A stretch of 64,000 bases of DNA from an uncultured Mycoplasmatota bacterium (GTDB taxonomy: Bacteria; Bacillota_I; Bacilli_A; RF39; UBA660), in NCBI GenBank assembly GCA_900554315.1, contig USGP01000001.1:62001-126000 (forward strand), written 5' to 3'. Below the pieces are notes generated by a model. It saw nothing but the letters and a program-made list of their open reading frames with translations, did no database searches and was not told the origin of the DNA. Below, one piece after another: positions 43,201 through 51,463 of this stretch; position 1 is the first letter of the stretch, and every line of letters begins with the position of its first letter. A program made the translations under genes and the position numbers.

Positions 43201-45798
43201 AGTGAAAATATATCTATTCAAAGAGCAAATGAAGTAATATTAGATAATGTCACAATGGAATTATCTGGAACAACCGATAGAACAAATGAATACTCAGATA
43301 TTAAATATTCTCTAAACCGTATTGATGAATTAAATATCAAGAATAACACAATGCTATTATTACAACAAAATGCCAACTTATTAAAACATTTCAAGAGTAC
43401 AGTAGATATTGATGGTCAGGAAGAAAAAGCTGCCGTTATCATCAACGATGAAACAAAACAAGTAGAAAAAAATGTAGATAACAGATTATACATGATTGCT
43501 AACAGGAACTTAAATGTAACCACAAACGAAGCCGCAACAGAGTATGGCGAAGTAGATGGAATGACATTCTTCGGTATGTATCAAAAATATGGTAACGGAA
43601 CCTTCTCATATGGTCTATATGATGAAAGCATCAATTACGGAGACGCCGGAGATGCTGGAGATATTATCATTGGAGGATCCTATGTTTTAGGACTTCATAA
43701 ATTAAATCATGATATTACAGTAGATGGATTTTATAGTAATTACATTAATGACGAATATACAGAAATCACAACAAAATATATCGAACCAACACCACCAGAT
43801 TCTAACTACTATATGTGGACAATCGGTATATCAGCAATTAATTATAACTTTACGATGACAGCTTCTAAATATTCATCATTAGGTACATATGAACTATCTA
43901 TGAGGGAATTTTCAAAAGGAGATACAACATTCGAAGTAATTGGTTTCAACTCAGATGGATTAACACCAGGTGTTGGATTAATTGATTCCAATAATGTTCC
44001 AAAACTAGCTGATACAGAAGAAGATGCCAATAGCGTTCTTGGACTTTCTATGAAATCTGAAACTAGTGAATGGACTTCTTATGGAACAACTAAATTCTTA
44101 AGTGATAATGGTGGTACATTTACAGGTGATAGATCATATAAAACAGACAGTCAACAGCTAGCACCATCTATGATGTTCTACTTATATCACGCAAAAAATA
44201 TTTCTTTAAACCAAGATTTAGGAACGGTAGTAATTACTATGCAAGCCTTAACACCAAAGAACGAAATAGAGTATGATGTCCAATTAATTACCATAACAAT
44301 TGACCTAACAGCTAAAGAATATGACGATGGAAATGCCTATGATGCTAGTATTACTTATGATAAAAAATATGAAATGCCAGCCGCAACAAATGTTAATATT
44401 ACCAACCAAAGTCAATTCACAGCATACTTTGATTTATATGCTCAAGATAGTTTTGAAAATTTATATGGTAGAAACAATGATAATTATCATGCTCTAGTAA
44501 CAGATTATGCTCTACCAGTTGGAACGCAAATAACAATGTTAGATTATAGTTCACAAGATGGAATGCCACAATACTATTACTATACGATTGATGAAGACGA
44601 ATATAATAGAGCAACACAGCAGCTAGCAACAGATAATGAAATAACCTATCGACTTGATAAATTTATAAAAATGGGTAGTACAGACGAAGAAAATACCTAC
44701 GATGAACAAGCAGCCAACGAAAGCTATTATGATGATGAACACAATCGTACCATAGAAGAATTCCTATTTATCTTTGATTTCAAAGAAACCACAACAACAG
44801 GAACCCATTTAAATAAATATATGAAGTTCGAGCTTAGAAATAATGAAGATAGAACTGTAATAACAGTACTAGGTATTAGACAAAACTATATGTACTTTAA
44901 CCTATATGACAGTAGTAACGTAGTATTAAAACAAGATGTTGCTTTTGATAATACTTACATTTATCCTGATATGCAAAGACATATTAGTTATCAAACATCA
45001 GTTACGTATGATCAAACTGCAAATCGTGAATCAATTATTAATACAAACTATGAATCTACTAGTATGGGATTAAATGTTAAATTATTTGACTCTACAGGAA
45101 ATCAAGTATCATCCAGTCTATTAACTGGAACAAGTATTAGAATGGATGGTGTAGAATACTTTGCTGATAGTGAAGGTGTATTTAGAATAAAATTAGCAGG
45201 AAAAGTTTCAAACTTACGAAAAGACTTATACCTATTAACAGATACTTCCTTACCAGCAGGTAATTATAAAATGGTCTTCTCACTATTTGCATCTTCAGAT
45301 GGTCTACATAATTCTGGAGGAATGCAAGAGACAACACAAGAAATAGATGTAACAGTAGTTCCAGGAGGAAATGCCATTGAAGTATCCAGTCAAGATGAAT
45401 ACAAAGTTGTAGACGGAAATACTAGATTAAATGAATTAAAAACAAATGAAGGACAATTTAAAGTTAGAATTATGAATGAATTAGAATCTCCAAACTTACG
45501 TGTTTCAATCTATAAAAGAGATATTGACAACAAAGAAACTACTACATACAGCGAAGTTGATTTTAATCAAGTATTCAATAGTGCGTTACCACTAGCTAAT
45601 AATGCGGGATATCAAGCAGGAACTCCAAATGAACGATTTATAACAACAACGCTTTCTTCACAAAATACATTTACTTGGAACTACGCTGATACTTTAACAA
45701 GTGGAACCTATAGAGTAATTTTCAAATTATATGACAGCAATCAATTGATTGATGAAGATCAAGAATATATCATTATCAAAAAAGATACTGTCCAATAA
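37291..45798 (+). CDS. Giant (2835 aa) beta-helical YGGGN-repeat surface protein
   Basis: An exported protein: basic start, hydrophobic residues 11-31. Domains in order: GLUG-like region (about 55-260; GHFDGAGYTVKNF, YYGLFINVNNAEIKNLN); an InlB-type beta-grasp segment near 470 (FNGWITDYNGATI); two repeated CX5C modules (Cys 593/599 and 676/682); an extended beta-solenoid from about 750. Inside it are about 25 imperfect units ending in (V/I)(Y/F)GG(G/S/N)N, roughly 20-25 residues each (about 1095-1950), interrupted at 1560-1672 by a CBM2-like domain. The last 900 residues are further beta domains. No LPXTG or C-terminal anchor is seen. The start is GTG with AAGGAGGG seven bases upstream. Likely a large adhesin or matrix scaffold. 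Confidence 0.85.
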   Translation: MRKQEVRNKAILITFCTFLVLIAAFSVINLFTAKTTYGNIEQVWDGVEVATSFSAGNGTEENPYQITKGSELAYLRQIVNENLLPDLENKYFVLSNDIDLGGHSWTGIGTMIGEEERAFSGHFDGAGYTVKNFKIDQPTIIDNTDYYGLFINVNNAEIKNLNISQASLTTQNTANQTIAGIITAKVEGTTSISNIAVYDTEMDLTNTLGTANNTIGGLIATTNEETTLQNIYNQITITDVNGNSFGNTIGVLNGAAKNIVTQISYTNLVSTYIQEVKETGEKSKLENVYKLENNNNTLTVTSPENTTLEQVLDSLNKEIAEEYIWTVDSINLKIIKRADQPQVQNDIQAPTNFNFGKSAAIPLHDTGIDGETAYINDLESDYNYYLGLNYTESTDRQLPSGNNQNIYNDSNLVKVYIKYSGANISDESEKGYISLEEQQSALVYYKYYPVSNNQVTIELIDNPFADRPNDKAFNGWITDYNGATISFDKDTYTRTVTIPVTYTNGIPDMINITFNASWINASTAEITSDNNSTWSNAFAELKSPEMQSIINRTVIYEGLEDLYIYKDREVSYGSRYPEGAYNSSHRDISGNSCTSYRGCSYYIQSGPNYDPEAEYYRYTGTTFVVTTPQPSGEVTTPMVPIGTSAAGFYRKVTVPRYQSIAGYYNSSGELQTSGSCNVSAGCTYYELVQFYDSNNNPNVITEDSDLYYLATRDTNIIVLRANITRVPGENNKPYTLTGINNGQDYSDRTLDISDEYLYIYADARIEFITLKTDIEKNDTDATSSTNARGVIYGNWQNLKIGRGLKQSTASSWWDTYDAVNANSIMGGNNSGVGSQRSPEKYKLIVESGLYNTAEVVNGGTSRGNCYVGAQAIFGNDYDRITNNNDSMEVYFSAVGSWGSSIYSGNGNQDLAFDTVIKSGKYGSDKSDVSSGYYVGGRGYGTHYAPKRTIVEGGWIYNLNGGPLTANTSDELNETYTYVKGGQVDFVFGGAGTTTTYGNRIIGVTGGTINYAVFGGSNGYLGSNNDGKLSSIGFVYIGGNAVIGNDNYQLSGNENWGVEKGSVFGIGNGKSSSTSIGSAKGAIVIIDRDAVINNNVYGGGNYGSVGTSGTGTSDIKILGGTVKGSVYGGGNNNGAGSNNIDAQINIEMTGGKVEGSIYGGSRTKGTVYGSSTVNVLNGTINTDIYGGGEGGYSNRNNPGTYVGENVNVTIGNNNGGPTINGSVYGGSAYGTVNGTGENSSSSQYKTNVTVNNGTVKKSVFGGGKGNTTYTPKVYGDVTVTVNNGNLGAVYGGNDAKGSPSGDDFVYLNGGTIGNAFGGGNQTGQTTTNIYLQGATVTNLYGGSNQSGNVTTNNVFVTSGTSGNVYGGNNLGGKTTTDNVEITGGTITGDVYGGGNLASATTTNLYLGAANINNVYGGGKSADATTTTSQIVGSTIQNFYGGSNVTGNVDQATLTMEDGNVGSIYGGNNAGGQTNTSIITINNGTINSVYGGGNKAENTTSSIQINNGEISYIYGGGNEAGLNDTAINIVEGNIGTLYGGSNKSGNISDTSINVGGNITQGKLDVTTNVDATNLGFLEQWQTGYTSEATIDVTLTNDTQYDITDWETQVNIPNSTYQSTSSGLRITSSDGVYTLSSDNAYNSAIIPANGGTYTVSFTVYSSEQYYNVEATSTVISPQPVTTPTNPSVNSIFGGNNMGGTTDNSKIKVFGGNIGNIYGGGNEAPVNIPNVNVENATVNNIYGGGNMAAINGNTSVTIKDSNITTNIYGGGNYGEVTGSTEVNITSTNISGSAYGGGNGASAIVNQNTTITVDGNTTIGTPTSKAPQQGCLFGGGNAAATGTESANNSLATVNLVGGKIYGNVYGGANTSVVYGKTDTNIGTSAVSKNNLQEETIDIGGTVFGGGEANAEGSENYDFSFISVTGAIDIEINGTNYQNNNHDFLISGSIFGSGNASSSSGTSEIYIKNLGTRDNPSENISIQRANEVILDNVTMELSGTTDRTNEYSDIKYSLNRIDELNIKNNTMLLLQQNANLLKHFKSTVDIDGQEEKAAVIINDETKQVEKNVDNRLYMIANRNLNVTTNEAATEYGEVDGMTFFGMYQKYGNGTFSYGLYDESINYGDAGDAGDIIIGGSYVLGLHKLNHDITVDGFYSNYINDEYTEITTKYIEPTPPDSNYYMWTIGISAINYNFTMTASKYSSLGTYELSMREFSKGDTTFEVIGFNSDGLTPGVGLIDSNNVPKLADTEEDANSVLGLSMKSETSEWTSYGTTKFLSDNGGTFTGDRSYKTDSQQLAPSMMFYLYHAKNISLNQDLGTVVITMQALTPKNEIEYDVQLITITIDLTAKEYDDGNAYDASITYDKKYEMPAATNVNITNQSQFTAYFDLYAQDSFENLYGRNNDNYHALVTDYALPVGTQITMLDYSSQDGMPQYYYYTIDEDEYNRATQQLATDNEITYRLDKFIKMGSTDEENTYDEQAANESYYDDEHNRTIEEFLFIFDFKETTTTGTHLNKYMKFELRNNEDRTVITVLGIRQNYMYFNLYDSSNVVLKQDVAFDNTYIYPDMQRHISYQTSVTYDQTANRESIINTNYESTSMGLNVKLFDSTGNQVSSSLLTGTSIRMDGVEYFADSEGVFRIKLAGKVSNLRKDLYLLTDTSLPAGNYKMVFSLFASSDGLHNSGGMQETTQEIDVTVVPGGNAIEVSSQDEYKVVDGNTRLNELKTNEGQFKVRIMNELESPNLRVSIYKRDIDNKETTTYSEVDFNQVFNSALPLANNAGYQAGTPNERFITTTLSSQNTFTWNYADTLTSGTYRVIFKLYDSNQLIDEDQEYIIIKKDTVQ
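40570..43145 (+). repeat. Protein-level YGGGN tandem repeat region
   Basis: About 25 degenerate units with a TATGGTGG(A/T)-type DNA core coding [YF]GG[GSN]N, irregular spacing of about 60-90 bases. The repeat is conserved at protein level, not DNA level. Confidence 0.85.
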
Positions 45799-45832
45799 AA
45801 AAGGAACATAAAAAAATATGTTCCTTTTAATT
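45799..45832 (+). terminator. Rho-independent terminator after the giant gene
   Basis: AAAAGGAACATA, 6-base loop, TATGTTCCTTTT. Confidence 0.8.
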
Positions 45833-45892
45833 GAAAAAAACAATAAATTATGATAACCTAAAATAGAATACAAGATAAGAGTAGGTGGACAG

Positions 45893-46528
45893 ATGAAAAA
45901 TTTTCTAAAAGGACTATGGGGATTCGTAGAAGTAATTATTATAATATATGTTATTTGTATCACAGCATGTTTACTATGTACAAACAAATATGGATTTACA
46001 CAATTCGGCGATACGACTTTATTAACAATTGATGATTTCAGAGCTGAATATCTAGATGAAGCCCAAGAAAACGATTTAATTATCGTAAAAGGAGAAGCAA
46101 AAGACATTAACGTTGGAGACAAAATCTACTACTATGGAACTGCAGAAAATAAATACACCATTAGAACAGCCCATGTAAAAGAAATTGTTAGTTCTGACGA
46201 TTCAGTAGCTCTATATAAATTAGATGATGATCTTGGAACAACAATAGCTACGACTAGAGTAATTGGAAAATATTCTGCAATCTATCACAACATTGGTGGT
46301 ATTTTAGACGTATTAGAATCCAAATTAGGTTTCTTATTCTTAGTAATTTTACCAATCTTAATTATCTTCATGTATCAAATTTATGCTTTAATTGTAGTAG
46401 TTAAATATGGAGATGATATAGAAGAAGAAAAACCAACGAAAAAAGAAATAAAAAAGGATATCAAACCTAAAAAAGAAGAAAAAAAAGCAGAGAAAAAAGA
46501 AAAAGATGATGAAATAGAACTATTATAA
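45893..46528 (+). CDS. Signal-peptidase-fold membrane protein lacking both catalytic residues
   Basis: A 211-residue protein with the layout of a SipW-type peptidase: membrane segment 9-28, a catalytic-domain-like segment NDLIIVKGEAKDINVGDKIY, and a second membrane segment at about 146-170. The Ser site (GSM in active enzymes) reads GDTTLLT, and the THRV site reads TAHV with Ala aligned to the catalytic His. So it is probably inactive. The C-terminal 40 residues are highly charged (KKEIKKDIKPKKEEKKAEKK) and cytoplasmic. It may be a non-catalytic partner of the SipW-like enzymes. The start ATG follows GTAGGTGG. Confidence 0.7.
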   Translation: MKNFLKGLWGFVEVIIIIYVICITACLLCTNKYGFTQFGDTTLLTIDDFRAEYLDEAQENDLIIVKGEAKDINVGDKIYYYGTAENKYTIRTAHVKEIVSSDDSVALYKLDDDLGTTIATTRVIGKYSAIYHNIGGILDVLESKLGFLFLVILPILIIFMYQIYALIVVVKYGDDIEEEKPTKKEIKKDIKPKKEEKKAEKKEKDDEIELL

Positions 46529-46555
46529 AAAGATTATTATTTAATCTTTTTTCTT
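46528..46555 (+). terminator. Rho-independent terminator
   Basis: AAAAGATTA-TTATT-TAATCTTTT with extra T-run. Confidence 0.7.
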
Positions 46556-46573
46556 TTTGAATAAAAAACATTG

Positions 46574-46582
46574 TGTTATAAT
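46574..46582 (+). promoter_or_regulatory. Extended -10 promoter element
   Basis: TGTTATAAT, 22 bases before the start of the TasA/camelysin-like gene. Confidence 0.5.
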
Positions 46583-46604
46583 AATAATGGAAAGGTAGGG
46601 TAAT

Positions 46605-47180
46605 ATGAGAATAAAGAATAAAAAGCCGCTCATATTGTTATTAGTAGTAATTGCTTGCTTTATTTATCTCAACAGTAACAGTACCTATACATCTTATGAA
46701 TCGGAAGTATCCACTTCTGCAGAAGGACAAGTTGCTGACTGGAGAATAAAAGTAAATAATACTTTAGTAACAGGAACAGAAAACCAAGTAATTGATATTG
46801 ATACAGTAGATTGGGAATCTAATCATACAGCTCCCGGAACAGCCTCTCCTGGTACAAAAGGAACAATTGAAATTACAATAGACCCTACCACAACACAAGT
46901 TGCTTTTAATTATGAATTAACCATTATAGATAATACCGTAAATCCAGATAAACTTTTAACAGTAGAAAATGTAGAAAGTTCATTAGGAAACTTACAACAA
47001 GAAGGAAATATCTATAAAGGAACGATGACATTAAATGATATAAAAGCTGGAAAAAAAGATATTATCACTATCCATGCCTTATGGGATGATGGAGGACAAG
47101 ATATTATGGTAGATCCTAATAATCAAGAAGAAAGTGTTGATATGATTGAAATAGATTTTAAAGCATCACAAAGAAAATAA
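46605..47180 (+). CDS. TasA/camelysin-like SipW-type surface protein
   Basis: A 191-residue protein: basic start, hydrophobic residues 8-22, then STYTSYESEVSTSAEGQVADW, the expected SipW-type cleavage zone and first mature strand. The mature beta-domain has VADWRIKVNN, APGTASPGTKGTIEITIDP and IHALWDDGGQD. The same pattern (VANWNIKVNG, APGSEGYYTITID, IKWDDDDG) recurs in the minus-strand gene at 53928-54542, marking them as paralogues. It starts an operon of three surface genes with 9-11 base gaps. Likely a minor fibre subunit. Confidence 0.78.
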   Translation: MRIKNKKPLILLLVVIACFIYLNSNSTYTSYESEVSTSAEGQVADWRIKVNNTLVTGTENQVIDIDTVDWESNHTAPGTASPGTKGTIEITIDPTTTQVAFNYELTIIDNTVNPDKLLTVENVESSLGNLQQEGNIYKGTMTLNDIKAGKKDIITIHALWDDGGQDIMVDPNNQEESVDMIEIDFKASQRK

Positions 47181-47191
47181 GGAGGTAAAAC

Positions 47192-47821
47192 ATGGCTAAA
47201 AAACTGAAAATATTACAGAAGTTTAAAAAAGAAAATATTCAGTACTACGAACAGAAAAAGCGCCTACTAATCGTAGTTTTAGTCATGTTTTTATTAATAG
47301 TTCTAGCCGTAAAATTATTTCAAATTGCCTATGCTTCATATGAATCTACAGCAAAATTAAATGCTAATATTAACAAAGCTCTATATATTATTCAAGAAGG
47401 AGATATGGAATTTAATATTGATTTAAATAAAATAGAACCATCAAACGAACCATATATTTATAAATTTAGTGTATCTAACTTCGATGGCAACAAACATAGT
47501 CAAGTAGATTTAGAATATCAACTAGATTTAAGAACAACCACAAATTTACCATTGACATATAAATTATATCGAAATGAAAATTATGATGATCCAAATGCTA
47601 CCAACTTATTTGAAAATGTTCAAATAGTTCAAGATACAGATGGAGCTTGGTATAATTTAGCAGAAGGAAAAGATAAATATGAATTTCTATATACAGAAAC
47701 AAAAACTGATATTTACACCTTAGTAATTAATTTCCCAAAAGAATATAAGAATAAATTAGATTATGCCGATAATATAGATAATATAGAAATAGAAATCAAG
47801 TCAAATCAAATAACAGAATAG
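47192..47821 (+). CDS. SipW-type surface protein with single N-terminal membrane segment
   Basis: A 209-residue protein with a long basic N-terminus, hydrophobic segment 24-44 (LLIVVLVMFLLIVLAVKLF) and then QIAYASYESTAKLNANINKA, resembling the SipW-type cleavage zone. The remainder is beta-rich (IYKFSVSNFDGN, VDLEYQLDLRTTT). AGGAGG precedes the ATG. It lies in the middle of the three-gene surface operon. No closer family recognised. Confidence 0.65.
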   Translation: MAKKLKILQKFKKENIQYYEQKKRLLIVVLVMFLLIVLAVKLFQIAYASYESTAKLNANINKALYIIQEGDMEFNIDLNKIEPSNEPYIYKFSVSNFDGNKHSQVDLEYQLDLRTTTNLPLTYKLYRNENYDDPNATNLFENVQIVQDTDGAWYNLAEGKDKYEFLYTETKTDIYTLVINFPKEYKNKLDYADNIDNIEIEIKSNQITE

Positions 47822-47830
47822 AGGTGTCCT

Positions 47831-48763
47831 ATGGATTTTATAAGAGAACATAAAAAACTTAGTATCCTAATTTTGTTTATTGCTTTGTTAGTATTAATCT
47901 TTGGAACAACATTTGCTAGATACGTATATAACGTAATACACAATCACATTCTAGAAAGTAATGAATTCTACTTTAACAGCTCTATACTAGATATGAATGG
48001 CAAACAATATAAAATCAACAACTGGGATGGAGTTAATAATTATGTTTTAACAGTAGATGTGAACAATAAAAAGAATGCTTTAAAATCAACGAAAAGCGAT
48101 ATTAATTACAAAGTAGAAGTATCATGCCCAGACACTGTAAAATGTACCTTAAGTAAAACAGAAGGAGTAATATATACAGAAACTGGAACGGATAGTTATC
48201 AAATTACAGTAGATCCACAAAGTAATTTTAATGAAGGAGATGAAGTAGAGATTACAACGAAAGCTACTTCAACAGATCCATATGAGAAAACATTGTCAGC
48301 AACTTACGTAATAGGCGTAGAAAATAAAAGCTTCACATACAATATTGAAGATAACGTAGGAGATAAATATTTTACACTAAATTTAACAAACACTGCAACC
48401 TTCTATAAAGTAGAAACAGCATTTGCATCATATGAAGAAGGAGACAAACTAACACCTGAAGAATATGCTGCCTTAACAGAGGAAGAAAAAGAAAACTGTT
48501 TCTCAGCCAAAGTAACGATAAGTTTTAAACCAAAAAGAATTTTTCTAGATATGACCAATAAAAACTACTTACACAAATTACCAGGAACAGAAAATACAGA
48601 AGCAGTAAATCACTATGAATATGTAAGTGGCTTTTCCTTTAAAATGGATGCCAGTTCTAGTGAAAAAATAATGTTTTATAAAGAAGACCCAAAAAAGGAT
48701 TATACCTATCCAATAGTAAATGAAGACTGTATTATTACAGTCAGAGTAAAAAGCGCTGAATAA
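47831..48763 (+). CDS. SipW-type surface protein, beta-rich, unknown
   Basis: A 310-residue protein with N-terminal hydrophobic segment 9-25 and the following FGTTFARYVYNVI, a SipW/camelysin-type start (Ala-Arg-Tyr after the core). The external part is beta-rich with three or four Cys (VSCPDTVKCTL, ENCFSAKVT, NEDCIITVRV), enough for two disulfides. GAGGTG precedes the ATG. Last gene of the three-gene surface operon. Confidence 0.65.
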   Translation: MDFIREHKKLSILILFIALLVLIFGTTFARYVYNVIHNHILESNEFYFNSSILDMNGKQYKINNWDGVNNYVLTVDVNNKKNALKSTKSDINYKVEVSCPDTVKCTLSKTEGVIYTETGTDSYQITVDPQSNFNEGDEVEITTKATSTDPYEKTLSATYVIGVENKSFTYNIEDNVGDKYFTLNLTNTATFYKVETAFASYEEGDKLTPEEYAALTEEEKENCFSAKVTISFKPKRIFLDMTNKNYLHKLPGTENTEAVNHYEYVSGFSFKMDASSSEKIMFYKEDPKKDYTYPIVNEDCIITVRVKSAE

Positions 48764-48786
48764 GACTATGAACAAAAGAAAAGTTA

Positions 48787-48795
48787 TGATATAAT
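48787..48795 (+). promoter_or_regulatory. Extended -10 promoter element of the AAA+/SipW operon
   Basis: TGATATAAT, 31 bases before the GTG start at 48827. Confidence 0.5.
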
Positions 48796-48826
48796 TTACC
48801 TAGTATAAAATAAGGAGGGATAGAAA

Positions 48827-49891
48827 GTGACAAAAAATTTAATGACTAGATATTTAGAATATAAGAAAAAACGCTTAGTATCCTATGCCTTATGTTTATA
48901 TAAAGAACAAAAATATTTAGACTTTGAAATTGAGTGTTTAAAACGATATGCAAATAATTATGTAGAAGCCCTATATCATCATAAATTTGAAACATTAGAT
49001 GACAATATAAAAGTAGATAGTAAAGCAATAGAAATAGAACAAGAAGGAATTAGACTAGAACTACAATATAGTCTATCAGCTAGAGAAATTTTAGAGTCAA
49101 ACTCTAGTTTTACCATAAAAAAAAGTATTATAGATTTAACAAAACAATATATGGAAGCTATCATATCTTTTGATAAAAAGAAAATAACAGAAGAAAATGT
49201 TGAAAAAGAAATTACTAATATCATAGTAAGAGTAAGTAAAGGATTACCAGTATTACAAAATGCTTTATCTACTTGGACTAAGAAATGGAAAGAAACCAAT
49301 AAAACAATAAAAAATATATTAACAGGAAAAGAAATATTTGTTCTAAACCAAAAACCATATATAGATAGATTATGGGAAATAACATTACTTAGTAATATAA
49401 AACAATTAAATATGTATAAAAAGTCTTTATTAACAAGAGTAAATCAAGAAGACAAAATAGAACAAGAAAAGATAAAAGTAACTAGTATATTAATAAGTAA
49501 AGCTATATTACAACAGATAATAAATAAAGAACATATTGGATATTACTTAATGCCAATACCAGAAGGAGTATGGAGTAAAAAAGAAGTAATAGAAGAGGTA
49601 TTTAACTTATTAGATGATGTTATCCTTAAAGATCATATCTATATAGGTATAGGTTATAATCAAATGATAAATAGTAAGTATTTACAAAATAAAAAGAAAG
49701 AGGGATATCATTTTGCTTGCTACCAAGATATGAGTCATATTAATGATATACCAACCAAAATTCAAACCATAGATACATCAGGATATTTTGATTATCTAGT
49801 AATTAAAGAATACAAAGCAAAAGATTTAGCAACCATAGAAAAAGAAGAACCAACAATCATGAAAGCAATATTAATTAGTAAGGAAGGGTAG
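48827..49891 (+). CDS. Unknown cytoplasmic protein coupled to the McrB-like ATPase
   Basis: A 354-residue helical, Lys/Glu-rich protein without membrane segment. The first half is coiled-coil-like; the second half has IGYYLMPIPEGVWSKKEVIE and IYIGIGYNQMINSKYLQ. It starts with GTG, seven bases after AAGGAGGG, and ends with TAG one base before the ATPase start, so the two are translationally linked. I recognise no family. The tight coupling suggests a subunit or adaptor of the AAA+ complex. Confidence 0.65.
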   Translation: MTKNLMTRYLEYKKKRLVSYALCLYKEQKYLDFEIECLKRYANNYVEALYHHKFETLDDNIKVDSKAIEIEQEGIRLELQYSLSAREILESNSSFTIKKSIIDLTKQYMEAIISFDKKKITEENVEKEITNIIVRVSKGLPVLQNALSTWTKKWKETNKTIKNILTGKEIFVLNQKPYIDRLWEITLLSNIKQLNMYKKSLLTRVNQEDKIEQEKIKVTSILISKAILQQIINKEHIGYYLMPIPEGVWSKKEVIEEVFNLLDDVILKDHIYIGIGYNQMINSKYLQNKKKEGYHFACYQDMSHINDIPTKIQTIDTSGYFDYLVIKEYKAKDLATIEKEEPTIMKAILISKEG

Positions 49892-49892
49892 T

Positions 49893-51440
49893 ATGGATAC
49901 ATTTGTAAGATTTTTATATGAATTTATGTCTGTATTCTTTAACGGAGTATTTACTATTTTCAAAGGTATTATTTCCGGTTTTGCACAGATGTTTGATTTC
50001 AGTGAATATTTATATATTATTCAATTTTATAAAAATGATTTTAATATTTCAGAATGGGTACTAGTAATTATAGCAATAGTTGTATTAGCAATTTTACTAG
50101 CTTTGATTATTGCTTTATTCTATTTATTAATAAGAAAGTATATTCGATTTAGAAAAACCTTAGTAGAGCAAGAATCTATGTTAAATGAAATAGGAGAATT
50201 AAATAAAAAAGTAGCATCTTTAGTAAAAGAAAAAGAAGACATTCTAGCCATGAAAGTTTCTCAATTAGGATTAAAACCAGATGAAGCAGAAATCATTAGT
50301 GAAGAAGAAAATCCTAAAAAAGAAGGAGAAGAGGACAAAGCTTTGGATGAAGATGATAGTAAGTATCGTTTCTCTAAATTACATGCCATTGATTTACAAT
50401 ATAGAGATTACAAAGTACAAAACTATAACAATACGTTTACATTAGAAGAACTAGTAGATGAATTTAGAAATTTTGCAGCATCAAAGTTAAAATTGTACTA
50501 TACAACAAAAATGATACGACTATTTATCTCTGCTTTATCAGCAACCAAGTTAGTTATCTTACAAGGTATTTCTGGTACTGGTAAAACTTCCCTTGCCTAT
50601 GCCTGGGGTAAATTTATAAAAAGAGATGCTATCATCGCATCTGTTCAACCATCATGGAGAGACCGTACAGAATTATTTGGTTACTTCAATGAATTTACAA
50701 AGAAATTTAATGAAACTGATGTATTAAAAGGTCTATATATTGCAGGGTATACAGACGATGTTTATGTAACAGTATTAGATGAAATGAACATCGCTCGTGT
50801 CGAATATTATTTCGCCGAAATGTTATCTATTCTAGAAATGCCTAGTCGAGATGAATGGGTAATCGAATTAGTACCAAGTAGTTGGGATACAGATCCTAAA
50901 AAATTAAAAAATGGAAAATTACAAATTCCAGGTAATATGTGGTATATCGGTACAATCAATAACGATGACTCAACATTCGCTGTAACAGATAAGGTATACG
51001 ACCGTGCTATGCCAATTGACATCAACGATAAAGGACAACCATTTGATCCAAAAGATACGGAAGCAATGAACATCAACAGTTCCTACTTAGAAGGTCTATT
51101 TGCTGATGCAAAACAAAAGCATCCTTTATCAGAAGAGATGGAACAAAAAATTAGTGAAATGGATGACTATGTTATCAAACATTTCCGTATCGCTTTTGGT
51201 AACCGTATCGTTAAACAAATGAGAGACTTTGTCGCAACTTATGTAGAATGTGGCGGAACAGAAGTAGATGGAGTAGACTACTACATAGCCAGAAAGATTT
51301 TAAGAAAATTTGAACAATTAAACTTAGCCTATATTAGAGATGAAATTGATGGCTTTATTGAATTTTTAAATAAAGAATTTGGTAAAGATAACTTTGGAGA
51401 ATGCAAAGATTATCTATTAAGATTAAAGAAATTAGTATAG
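49893..51440 (+). CDS. Membrane-anchored McrB-like AAA+ ATPase
   Basis: A 515-residue protein. Two N-terminal hydrophobic segments (about 8-30 and 52-78) are followed by a coiled-coil/acidic linker (85-155) and an McrB-type AAA+ domain: Walker A GISGTGKTS starting at residue 225, SVQPSWRDRTELFGYFN, Walker B-type TVLDEMNIARVEYYFAEMLS, and the sensor region IGTINNDDSTFAVTDKVYDR. McrB itself is the NTPase of a restriction system, but here the N-terminus is a membrane anchor rather than a DNA-reader and no nuclease is adjacent. It sits between the unknown protein and a DUF2357-like gene in one operon with SipW. I infer an NTP-driven machine at the inner membrane face. Confidence 0.85.
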   Translation: MDTFVRFLYEFMSVFFNGVFTIFKGIISGFAQMFDFSEYLYIIQFYKNDFNISEWVLVIIAIVVLAILLALIIALFYLLIRKYIRFRKTLVEQESMLNEIGELNKKVASLVKEKEDILAMKVSQLGLKPDEAEIISEEENPKKEGEEDKALDEDDSKYRFSKLHAIDLQYRDYKVQNYNNTFTLEELVDEFRNFAASKLKLYYTTKMIRLFISALSATKLVILQGISGTGKTSLAYAWGKFIKRDAIIASVQPSWRDRTELFGYFNEFTKKFNETDVLKGLYIAGYTDDVYVTVLDEMNIARVEYYFAEMLSILEMPSRDEWVIELVPSSWDTDPKKLKNGKLQIPGNMWYIGTINNDDSTFAVTDKVYDRAMPIDINDKGQPFDPKDTEAMNINSSYLEGLFADAKQKHPLSEEMEQKISEMDDYVIKHFRIAFGNRIVKQMRDFVATYVECGGTEVDGVDYYIARKILRKFEQLNLAYIRDEIDGFIEFLNKEFGKDNFGECKDYLLRLKKLV

Positions 51441-51463
51441 TCTAAAAAGAAAGAAGGGATATT

